Source: Zhengitettix transpicula
Taxonomy: Eukaryota; Arthropoda; Insecta; Orthoptera; Tetrigidae
Assembly (NCBI GenBank): GCA_037074705.1
Contig: CM073593.1
Span: 65,017,501 to 65,081,500, forward strand
Length of the DNA: 64,000 bases
Reading direction: 5' to 3'
A program made the translations under genes and the position numbers. Numbering within the stretch: position 1 is the stretch's first letter; the number at the start of each line of letters is the position of its first letter. The notes beneath the pieces were generated by a model that saw nothing but the letters and a program-made list of their open reading frames with translations, did no database searches and was not told the DNA's origin. Below, one piece after another: positions 47,704-58,060 of the stretch.

Positions 47704-47728
47704 CTGCTGATGAATTTCGAAACATGTA
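47704..47728 (+). repeat. Truncated hammerhead-like motif
   Basis: CTGATGA is followed after only five bases by GAAACATG, so both core halves are present but stem II is missing. Probably a deletion derivative or chance. Confidence 0.25.
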
Positions 47729-48610
47729 TTTACTTTATCTTCAGCTTCCGCTAACGTTGAACTAAAACTCGCTTTCCGTGTGTCATTAGCGAGCTGTATG
47801 CTTTTTGCAGCGTGACTAATCTACACTAATGCACGGAACATCATTTTGCCAGAAGTCGGCTACGATCTTTGCACCGGCAAAATGTATGACCCCGACACAT
47901 CGCCGAGGAAAAGTAATTTTAATATGACGTAATCGCATTTTAACATTTTTTTTCTACAGTGGCCAATTGGAGTGCAAAGATTTTGTTACAGTATCCTGCT
48001 ACGATATACTGTGTGTAACACCTCTCACAAAACGAAGAAATTACTCCAAGGATTCCAATAAAACAGAATAGATTTTATAACGTTTTCCAAGATGAAGTGA
48101 ACAATTCTCGTGACATTAAGTATAGAATATTTTTAAATTGCTTTCATAAGTTCATATTATATAATTATCTATAACAAATTATTTATTATGTTAAATTTAA
48201 TCACTTTTATTATTATTTGTATTAAAATATATTCATTATTATCGTTCACTTTTGAGAAAGTATAGCAATGAATTCTGAATCACGACAAAAAAATTTCATA
48301 AGTTTCCATATATTTTATTTTTATTAAATTAATTCTTTTTCAAACAGAGAAAATAAAGGAAACATCTCTGATATATGATGTCAAATCCTTTGCTGTGACA
48401 TTTCGATGTGAACAACAAAAGTCTATAAAATTAAAATAATAATTTAGCCTTTATGTTGCTTAAAACATAAATAATTTATTTTAATTTTACGTTTCATTCA
48501 TTAGAGTATCAATAACTAATAACATTTATATTTCTATTCTATTAACCTTGCTTAAACCTATTCCGAAAGCAAACTGATGAAACGCTTAAATCCGTTTTGA
48601 TTAAACTTGT

Positions 48611-48631
48611 GTTTCGTTGCTATACAGAGCC
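48611..48631 (+). repeat. GCCATAT-family repeat fragment
   Basis: TTTCGTTGCTATACAGAGCC matches TTCGTTGCTATATAGAGT at 54799 and the complement of the 45314 unit. Only this short block is recognisable here. Confidence 0.4.
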
Positions 48632-49775
48632 ACGAGAAGTTTCTAAGCCACTTAAAACTGCAAACCACAATCTGGAGAAAAAAAAATGACCTTTGATCTA
48701 AAACTTTGAGCAAAAAAATTCTCTTTTCAAGCGGAAATTGACATCCACGATTTTAAATACTTAAAATTCAGTCTGCCCAATTTCGTTTTCTTTTTACGTA
48801 TCATGATGTTAGTAAGTAAACAAAATATTTTATTGACACGAGTGTGGGAGAGTTTGAACTTACGGATAGAGCTAAGAAGTAACAAAAGCATTTAATAAAA
48901 AACATGAATTACGCGTTAAAAAACTATAAACTTTCAAAGACAAATATTTGTGCCGTGAAATAAAAACCGTGCACAGTATTTCCGTACCCCTCGGAATGAG
49001 GATCATTTCTGTGGAAACATTCTAGCATAACCTGAACGCAAATTGAGAATATCCTGAACGTCAACGCACAGATTTCACAATACACGCTCATCTAAAGTAA
49101 ATATGTCTGTATTTGAGAAAATATGTTTTATCTCATGTTCTGTCTCAGATTTCTATGGAAAGCAACAAAAAATCTTAAGCAAGGGACACCAGCGCGTCTT
49201 AGGATTGTAAATGAGGCTTACAATTGATGGAGAGACTTGTAAGAAAATAATAGGAAAGTAGAAAGCTGAAAATACGGCCTAGGCATTCATCACTTTGGTC
49301 ACGCGTCAACTCAAAGTGTAGTCTGTCACTTGTTCACGTCAGCCACGGTACAAACCGCCACAAAACTGATCAGTACTTTCACGGCTCACAGTTAACAATA
49401 AAAATACTTTGTGTTAATGATTAGTGGATTCAACCGCGGTGTAGAAAAGTTTACAGTACGAAAGAGATTTTAAAGTTCACATATCAACAAAAATATAATT
49501 ATCTGAGATTATAAATCCACAGGCAAATAATTTGTAAAATAATACACGTTTCACAAGGAACAAGTACTTGAATATAGTAATTTTTATCAGAACGATAGAC
49601 TTCATATTCAGTCGGTTTATAGTTAGAAATTATGATTTACTACAACTACTTCCAGATATGCAGAAAATCTTGGAAAATGTAACTTCGAAAGCAATCTGCT
49701 ACAGAAATTACACCCCATTATTGAATTCTACTGGTTCGGGAAAAAGTTATATTACATGAAGTAGACAAGACTTAC

Positions 49776-49884
49776 CTTTCGACCTTTCAGCTACAGCTCT
49801 TGCAGTCAGCAAGAATGGTAGCCTGCTGACCAGCAAAAACATAACTGCGAACGCCAGACTTGGAGAAACGTCGCTGGCCATATT
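49776..49884 (-). CDS. Signal-peptide exon of an unidentified gene
   Basis: On the minus strand, a pyrimidine-rich acceptor (TTTCATTTTTCAG) is followed by AAT and an ATG at 49881. The reading is open for 35 codons plus one base and ends at a consensus donor, AAAG then GTAAGTCTTG. The peptide begins MASDVSPSLAFAVMFLLV, then a second hydrophobic part and LLTARAVAERSK. This is a classic signal sequence: hydrophobic core with a plausible cleavage after TARA or AVA. The -3 base of the start is A. Phase 1 after the signal exon is common for genes whose next exons encode Ig-type or other extracellular modules, but nothing identifies the protein. The 5' untranslated exon(s) should lie above 49884 and the remaining coding exons below 49776. 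A candidate next exon is at 33053-33212. Confidence 0.6.
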
Positions 49885-50160
49885 CTGAAAAATGAAACAT
49901 GAAATGGTCAGAGCCCTGTTTTAAGGCACTAATGATAATAATGTAGAATTATGAAACAAAAAGTAACAATCGAGCGTTCTGTTAAGTTGTTTCTGAGGTA
50001 CGCAACCCGCGTTGCTGCTGAAATTATATCCCAAAAACAGAATATTATTTTCGGTGTTACTTCATGGGATAATATCGCCTTAACTTTAGTCTTCTTCCAA
50101 CAAATTTTTCAAAGTCATTAATAAAAAAACCTCTTCCTTTTTTAGTGCCACATTATTAAT

Positions 50161-50214
<54 letters not shown>

Positions 50215-53200
50215 CGGGCATTGGTGAATAGCCGTAGCTACAGTAATTATTCTGATTAACATTGCTCACGTTCAAATGTCAATAAAAGTTACAGTCGGAC
50301 AATAATACAACCCTGCGGTACACCTAGAACTTAAGTCGAAAATACTGCAACCAGCAGATCACGCTAGATTTTTCTAATTCTTTGTAAGGGGATGCATGTA
50401 ATCAATGCGTGTTTTTCATATTTGTTGCAATAAGTTTTCATGAAGAACACTATGTAACAATTCTATAAATCGTTGCACGGCAAAGACTTTGGGTCTAAGC
50501 AAAAACTTACTATTTATCGGATATTGACGACAGGTTAAGGCTGACACTAGATGGTACATACCCTACGTTCAGCAGCACGTCCTACTCGGAACTGGCTTTG
50601 GGGTGAGCCTTTCCGGCCGTCAGTAGACCTCCCTTAAACGGAGACATTAGCGGGCGACCTTGTCCGCCTTGTTACCATAACACAGGCTGTCTCTCCCGAA
50701 GGGTGCGAGGACAATAGTTCCAGCCAGGGCTGCCAACGCTCTCTGCCCTTGCCATGGCTTTCCTGTCTGACCGACAAGAGCCGACGATTTACATTGTAAT
50801 ATCCTATTTGTCGCTTCCGTGCTTCGAGATCCTGCTTGCCTTATTCGGGCCTGCTTACAACGTGTTACCTAGAAATTTGCCTTCAAAGTTTAGCAACGGG
50901 TCGAAACTCGTGTGAAGGGTGAATGGTTCTGACTTATGAGACAGCTGCCTGTGACGTCATTCAAATCTGTAACTGAAGCGGTTGTCATGAATAGATAAAG
51001 TCAAAGAATGCTTTAATACATTCTCTCTGAACCTTGGCTGCACAACAATTCCACGTTTCACAACTGTCCAATTCCGACTGATTCAATTCTGAGCTTTTAG
51101 CGCTGCTGTTCACATTAAAACAACTGGCGCTTTACGTGAAACTAAGAAGAATAGTTGTTTCTGGAGTATTCGGATCAATTACAGATAAATTTATTTCTGT
51201 AATGTTCTTTGACGCTAAGCTTGTAAGATTTATTAAAATCCCAACAACGTTCTTTTCAGCACGTGCAAGGCAGCGTCGTGTGTCACCTCCAACTATGAGT
51301 AATCTCTCGTGAGGAGTGAAGAAACATTAAATAAATTTTGCATCCAAACCAAGAAATAATACTTGTAGTTGTAATGTTGAACAGACTGCTAACAGTTCTG
51401 TCTCTTTGGCTGAACAATTATCTGAGTTTAAGACAGGACACGTGATTTCAGAATATTATGATCTGCAGTTGTACATTTCAACCGGGAGTTGCATCACGGC
51501 ACATCGTGGGAATGACGCACGGCATGACACCAAGTGAACAGGTTATGTCCTCTTAATATAAAAATTTTCTTCATACATTTGTGAATAAACTGTAAAATAA
51601 TAAATAAATTAATAAATAATAAATAAATAAATACGAAAAACCCTGTGTTAAAAACTCTACGATTATTTCTTTATTAACCTTATTCTACTTCCTGATAAGT
51701 TTCTCTTCCTGAATAATATTTTCCTACGTTGGTCTTACGTTCTCAGTTTATCCGTTTTAATAAACTCTGAAATAATTGTGCCGTCATAATTAAAGGATTC
51801 ATGATGATTACTGTAAATTTGTTAATTTCAAACTCATTTGATTCAAAAATCTGTACCTCTGTTCGCAATTAAATTAATGTACTTTTTGAACGTACTATCA
51901 CATTCTCAAGAAACTTTAATATATAATTATCCACTTGTAACAAAAGTCGACATTATCCTTATCGGAAAGTAAAGTTGTAGAAGTGTACGTGAAATGATGC
52001 CGCGCAACATAGTTTTAAATTGAGCTCGTCGGAGTACATTTTGATAACAATGAGATTACTAAGTAATCCGGGGTTGAAATCGGATGAAATATACGGGAAA
52101 GCCGTGACATAGTGCACCTGGAATTGACGTTATTAATTATTCATCTGCCGCTAAAACGTGACAGGATGTGCGCCGAACGGACAGACCCGGCGAAACGATT
52201 TGTTTCGAAACATTTTCAAAAATAAAAAGAATTGTAACGTTAACTTTTTTGAAAAATATTTTTGAGAATCAAACTTTTAATTTTATTTTGATTTTATTGT
52301 TTTTTCTTTTATGTAACCGTATTGAAATAATGCTCTTATGTAAAAAAATTATAATCATTAAAACAATTCCCTCTCATTGTTCAATATTTTTTCAATCTTG
52401 TCTAATTATGAAATAATAGTAATATAAACGTGTGTGCATCAACAAATGTATTTTTTTTACAGATACTATCAAATATAAGCGAAATATGTTACTATGTTAC
52501 GTCACCTTATTTTCGTAGAAGAACAAGGGACCGTACAATTAGTATCTGACTCTTAAATGCACCATTGTTATTATATTATTTATTAAAATAAATATGAGAT
52601 TCTGTCTTAAAATCTGTTGGGCCATAATCTGAGAAAATAGAAAAGTTGTGCTTGAAATAAAAAAATGAAATTTTAAATATTATGTCTGTATGCGACAACA
52701 ATAGCGCAAGAAAAGATGAAAAAATTAATATCTTGTAGACCTTTATAGTAAATATTGTGTATATTCTTCCTATCATGGCACTTTTCCCTTTCCCTAACAT
52801 TATAATTCTAGTAATATTGCAAAACGGGAATTTGGACCGACAAATAAATTTTTCTGAAAAGAAAGGTAGGAAAATTCCTGTTCACGTAGAAATCTCCATA
52901 TTGAAAAATTGTAATTTATTATGCGCTAACATTTTTATCGTTTCAGTAACATATATTTTCGGTTTCTCTGTGTTATTGTGACGACGATCATGACTAATCG
53001 CACATCTGCATCTCTCATATTTCGCCTACATGTTAGACTCTGTGCGTGACAGCGTAACAACAATAGACGAAGTGACAGGGAACAGGATATGTAGGAAAGG
53101 GTGGGTCGAGCTGTACTCTAGCATTAGTGTCATTCAAGCATATCCTATGTGAGTGGCAGAATCGGGTAATGCCATACACTAGAGCAGACGAAACTTTTGA

Positions 53201-54790
53201 ACACAATACTTTCAGACAAAAGCCGAACTAATCCGTAAGGCGGATAATTTCATTGTCCTGAACGATTTCTCGTAACAAAAATTATGAGTTATGAAGCCTA
53301 TGTACTTAATTTACATATAATATTTTCTTTCAGTTAAATTATCTTGGACAGTGATACTGACACGTTACCAGAAAAATCCGTAAAATATAAAATAAATGTT
53401 TCGTGTAATTTAATGGTCAACTGTTACTAAAATATCTTTTTGAAAAGGTTTGTTTGGAAAGTATAAAATGAATAAAAATAGGCCGGCATTAGAAATATAA
53501 CCGATAGATTACAGCAAATTATATAAAGCTACAAAAATAAAATAGACGTCATTCAATTCCATACACATTACTAGAAAGCTCACTAAATAATGAATTTTAA
53601 ATTAAATCGTAAATAGCCAAATCAGAAATATTTTCTAAACTGTAGTTTCGGTAGTCGCAGTTAACTCTATATTAATTGTTTTTGATAACAACAAAAAATA
53701 TTCAATAGTAATTATTTGGTTACGGAATCACGGACGATGTATTGCGCAGGTAGAGGAACTGTTTCGGAGAAAACAAAACTCGATTACGTTCTGCGCACTC
53801 CAAACAGCCAAAACAAAAAAATCGGCATGGCAAAACATTAATAGTCGAGTAATACCGGCTACATATGTTTCAAATGTGACAAAAAGTTAAACGTAGTAGG
53901 CAGAACGCCTCTCAGGTACACATTCCTTTCTGAATGTGTCTATTAGAGATTGTAATAGGTGACTAGTAAAAATACTTTCTACAAGAATAAATTCCGCAAC
54001 GCTTAGTACTTCAAAAAATAACTTGTTAATCGTTATAGATACTGTTGACTTATAATCTAAAGTTTAGGCAAGTCCAGAACGAAATATCTTGTAATTAGGT
54101 AATTGTTGGCTTTGCAAATAAATAAATACACGTGAATGTCAATATGTCGTACATCAGAAACTATGGCTGAGAGACACAGAAAAAAGGTCTGGAATAGATG
54201 TCCAGCAATGGTAGTACAGTACAGTAAAGCAGAACATGAATGAGCAGCACGTTTTCTAGGTCAGTCTAATCTACGAGATTCGTCAGGTAGCAGTCAAGAA
54301 GCAAAGATAACTTAAATAAAGTACACTTGTAATTCGAGCTGATGGTGTTAATTGCATGTGGTGTACGAGATATGAACCGGAGAAGGGAGATGGGAATCCA
54401 CAACGCATGATCAACAGGCGCGATCCTTCATAAGTGAGATAAAAATTACTCATAGAACGTTTACAAGAATTTGTAAATCTATTTTCCTTGCTCTCAGTTC
54501 ATAAAACTACTCGTGTTTGCTGAATATAATTTCGTCGCTTGAATAAAACAATTCTATGATGTCACAATAAAGTAGGAAAATCATTTAAATTGTAGTACAG
54601 TCAATAATAAATATAAATAAAATTATAGTTTTGCATTTAAATATCTGAGAATATAATAATATATATAATTATATAATACGTTTTATACCTCAAGGAGTTC
54701 CAAAACTATTATTATCTAAATCCTTGTCTCTGTATAACGCTGAATTTGTTTGAGATTTACAATAAAACTGTAGAACATACTTTGGCAAAA
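49885..54790. other. Stretch without recognised genes
   Basis: It holds a TA microsatellite at 50167-50211 and a TAAA-type microsatellite at 51595-51640. A GC-richer island lies at 50560-50790. The block 51485-51540 resembles 30059-30148. The GC-rich island could be a regulatory element or upstream exon of the minus-strand gene, since it lies 700-900 bases upstream of the start-codon exon. No promoter motif was identified. Confidence 0.35.
50167..50211. repeat. AT dinucleotide microsatellite
   Basis: About 22 AT units, immediately upstream of the putative start-codon exon's side of the gene. Confidence 0.9.
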
Positions 54791-54905
54791 CTCTTCTTCG
54801 TTGCTATATAGAGTTGTAAATAGATTTTAGCAGTATAAAAATGTCATCCGCCATATTGAGAGAATATGGCGGCCCTTTCGACGATTTTGTTCGCTTTAAA
54901 AAACT
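54791..54905 (+). repeat. GCCATAT-family repeat with perfect hairpin
   Basis: This copy matches the complement of 56218-56325 (AGATTTTAGCA, CATCCGCCAT, ATATGGCGG, TTCGCTTTA). At 54848-54872 CCGCCATATT and AATATGGCGG form a perfect 10-bp hairpin with loop GAGAG. Each arm carries GCCAT, the core recognised by YY1/Pleiohomeotic-type zinc fingers. That the motif is used is inference. Confidence 0.65.
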
Positions 54906-55204
54906 TTTTTTTCTTTTCTTTTTTCACGGGATGATTTAGATGGTAAACTAAATATTTGCAGTGAAGAGTTAGAATCAGTTAATCTTAGACCTAGAGAAAA
55001 CAAGTAAGAAAACTTGTTGAAAAAAAACTATTATAACAATATATATAACTAACCAGTTGAATACAAAAAGAAGAATCAAGTTCTGTGATATTAGTAGCAT
55101 ACGCCATAGACTATGTTATTAAAAGTGTAATGCTAACGTTAAGAATTGTTCACAGCGTTTTAATCCTCGAATGATGGTAACCAGAAAGTAAAATTTATAA
55201 AATA

Positions 55205-55282
55205 TAATAAATTATATACCATTCATTATTATAATAAATTATATACCACACGTTTCTACAACCCTAGTTGCTTTCGTCAGGT
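55205..55282 (-). repeat. Hammerhead-like single arm with short tandem repeat
   Basis: TAATAAATTATATACCA occurs twice 27 bases apart (55205 and 55232). The second copy runs into CACACGTTTCTACAACC and GCTTTCGTCAGGT. The minus strand therefore reads ACCTGACGAAAGCAAC, then TAGAAACGTGTGG, a sister of the 34.4 kb right arm with the same CTGACGA and GAAACG halves. No inverted partner was found. Confidence 0.5.
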
Positions 55283-55455
55283 GATTCCATAAACGCAAGA
55301 GCCATAAGAACGGCACACCGCATAAACCAGATGATGAACTGAAAAGTCGTATTTAATTTAGTACATATTTGGTGCCTAATTTAGTTAATTATTTTTCTAA
55401 TTAGTATACTCCTAACACAAACGTTATAAATTTTATAATTTTTACTATCTGGCTA

Positions 55456-55490
55456 CCCGTCATTCATCCAGGGATGAAAACACTGACAGT
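55456..55490. repeat. Repeat fragment shared with 34.87 kb
   Basis: TTCATCCAGGGATGAA is a perfect 7-bp inverted repeat with a 2-base spacer, followed by AACACTGACAGTGTT, another short palindrome. It matches the 34865-34916 fragment, in which the first palindrome is broken. Confidence 0.5.
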
Positions 55491-56217
55491 GTTTAACCTT
55501 ATTATAAAAATATTATTACTAATTTAATTTAATTAATTTAATATTATTATTAAAATTATTTGTCTATGGAATATTCTATTAATATCATAGTGATTGGTTC
55601 CATTTTTATCTTAATTTTACGCAAATAGCGACCATTTAACATGAAAATTTACAACCCCGTCAACGCCTTCTTGGAGGATTTAAACAGTAAGTTTAATGTC
55701 ATGGACATTCATAATCCAGGACTCTACTCCAATCTCGATTGTTTTGCGTTATTTTTTAAGTAATAGCACTGCACCAATACCCCTAAAATAAGCTCCCTTC
55801 TAATACCGAAAGGAGACGAAATTATTCACGGAGAACTGTAGAGAAATTTTATGAATCGCAATAATCCAGAAATAATTTTATTCGGCGCGAAAAACCGCCG
55901 TTCAACATTTTTTAAAATTTCTACCCCCGACCAACCTCTCCCACCACAGACACCCCCACAAATTGCCCATATTGTCTCAAATAATCTCAGCGACATACAT
56001 AAACACGATTTGACCCCAATCGCGTTATTTCCGTGTAACTCCCCCCCTCCCCCAAGCGTGCGCCCTCTCATACTGATACGTAATAACTGTCTGTTTCAAA
56101 ATAAAGGTTTATATATATATAATTTTGTTCCCTGTATCTTTAAGATTATACTATTGCAACTCTTCAACAGAAATACTTTGTTTCGCCTCTAAAACGTACC
56201 CGTAAAAATAAAATAAA
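55491..56217. other. Stretch without recognised genes
   Basis: The overlapping frames at 55826-56071 (minus) and 55851-56192 (plus) are open because of C-rich and A-rich runs. No domain is seen. Positions 56041-56060 are C-rich. Confidence 0.35.
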
Positions 56218-56325
56218 AATCATTTCTGTAAAGCGAAAAAAGTCCCTTTTTACAGGACCGCCATATGTTCTCAAGATGGTGGATGGTAGTTTGATAATGC
56301 TAAAAATCTACTTCCAATCCTATGT
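56218..56325 (-). repeat. GCCATAT-family repeat, inverted copy
   Basis: This is inverted relative to 54791-54905, 1.4 kb away, with a degraded version of the hairpin (CCGCCATATG facing AGATGGTGG). The two could pair as a large stem-loop if transcribed together. Confidence 0.6.
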
Positions 56326-57810
56326 TGTATTGCCATTTGGCTGTTTATTGAACTCATCTGTTAGAAAGAGATTATTCAATTATAAAACATGAAATATAAT
56401 CTTGTTACAATCTCTGGAAAAGGATAATTATCTCTCATATTGAAAGGGTCGCACTAAATCAGTAACTCATAAAATAAAATGAATAGTGTCATTATATTAC
56501 CAATCATTGACAGTTGCAATGGGTCTATCTGTACAGAATTGCAATCGATGCGCAGGTTGTGGATTGAGCAGATGGAAAATATTGAAGATGGGCCAAACTG
56601 GCGGCTGCCAAAACTTGGGCTGAATTGCTTCGAATCAGGTGCGCATAGAGACAATGCCATTCCAGCTCTGGCGCTTCGCCGGGATATTAGCTAAACCCGA
56701 AGGGACAGACCCTCTTAATTGGAGCTGCTGCAGCGCACATCAATAACTCCTCTCGCACAGAACAATAGGATATCTGAAGAGAAGAGAAGGGAAGTAGTGT
56801 CTTCATTTCTGGCCGGCGGACAGCTCGTTAGCGAAGATGAGAAACTAATTACTGCCAGCTAAGATTTCAGGAGCCGGCCACTGTCTCTGCTCCGCGAACT
56901 GGCACGTCTTGCAAAAATAATATCCACGTGAGTCGCCTCCAGACATTATTATGTACACAAAAAAGAGTACTTCTAATTTTCAGATGCTCATGCCAATATG
57001 AGAAGGGTTCGGTTGCTAATTGGGTAATACATCCTTTTGTTTTCTTTTCTGGTTTACCTGCACAAAGACAAAAATACTTTTTCGACAAAGGGTTTATTTT
57101 TCAATAGAAAGATTTTTCATTGTTTTCAAGATTCCAACGCTTAATTGACCGAGTATATTTCGGTGCCTTCAATTAACAAAGCTTCATATGGAGTCTTACC
57201 TTTTATTTTATACGTAAAAAAACGTAACGAACTCGTTCGTTAATATAATTATGTTCCTATATCCTGTGATGGACAAGCAGTGAAATTTCATCACGTTAGC
57301 AACACCATTGCCTATGGAATTGTATTATATTTTTTTATGACCTGAATCACTCAGAAGCAATATTCACCAGATTGAAAGAAAGTTAAAATGAAGTCATCTA
57401 AAAATATTTAGATACTTTCCGAAGTCACTTATATTGGCTTTGAGATATTGAGAATATATATTTTCAAAAGTACTATAATTGGAGTGCAATAAGATGAAAA
57501 TCCGAGTGAAAGATTATGGAAAGTTGTGAGGGTGAAACGGAAAATATTATTAGAACTCCCAAGTAATAAATGAGACAAAATATTATTCTTCAAATAATTT
57601 CAACAACTACTGTCAAGTTATTAAGACCTAAACTTATTAATAACTGGTTTGTCCCAGTATATTTATATCAGTCGCAGTAAAAGAAACGTTATAAGTATTC
57701 AAAACCTTTATTTTCCAATTATTTAGAGCAATGAAGTGTATGTAGCTTTTCCGAAAAGTTCTTCGAAAAAAAATGGGGTTCCAAAGGTTTTAACTTTTTT
57801 AGATTTTACC
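56326..57810. other. Stretch with a GC-richer island
   Basis: Positions 56500-56900 are clearly GC-richer, with complementary frames (56479-56694 plus, 56454-56660 minus) and no domain. Features such as CTGCTGCAGCGC and TCTTAATTGGAGC suggest a regulatory element. No gene was recognised. Confidence 0.3.
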
Positions 57811-58060
57811 CCAATTATTTTAATAAGTCAGTAATTTAAATGAAGAAACCAATCCTCCATTTTTAAAACTTTAATTTAAATTTTTTGTAGAGCTTTCGGC
57901 AGTTTGCCATGTTTATCAGTACAAATAAAAATATATTTTCTTAAACTATTTGAAATTATTTTTATTTGTTCAGATGAATATGCTCCTCAAAATTATAAAT
58001 TAAAGTTTTAAAAATGAAGATTTATTTTTCTTATTTAAATTTTGACTGGTTATAATAATT
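57811..58060. mobile_element. Foldback element, about 250 bp
   Basis: The left (57811-57938) and right (57957-58060) arms are inverted: CATTTTTAAAACTTTAATTT faces AAATTAAAGTTTTAAAAATG, ACAAATAAAAAT faces ATTTTTATTTGT, and AATTATTTTAATAAGTCAG faces a diverged complement. The left arm on the minus strand reads CTGATAA, ACAT, GGCA, AAC, TGCC, GAAAGCTC. It has a 4-bp stem II and the GAAA half, but CTGATAA in place of CTGANGA, so G8 is lost. It is a related but distinct subfamily (CGAAAGC in place of CGAAACG). Confidence 0.65.

Larger units (their letters stand above)
45661..49775. other. Stretch without recognised genes
   Basis: If the two minus-strand exon candidates are real, this lies in their intron. 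The frame ending SPTSVVKATELKRRG and beyond near 46960-47070 is open and basic but short. Frames at 46259-46635 have no domains. A hammerhead-like fragment at 47704 and a GCCATAT-family fragment at 48611-48631 are noted separately. Confidence 0.4.
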
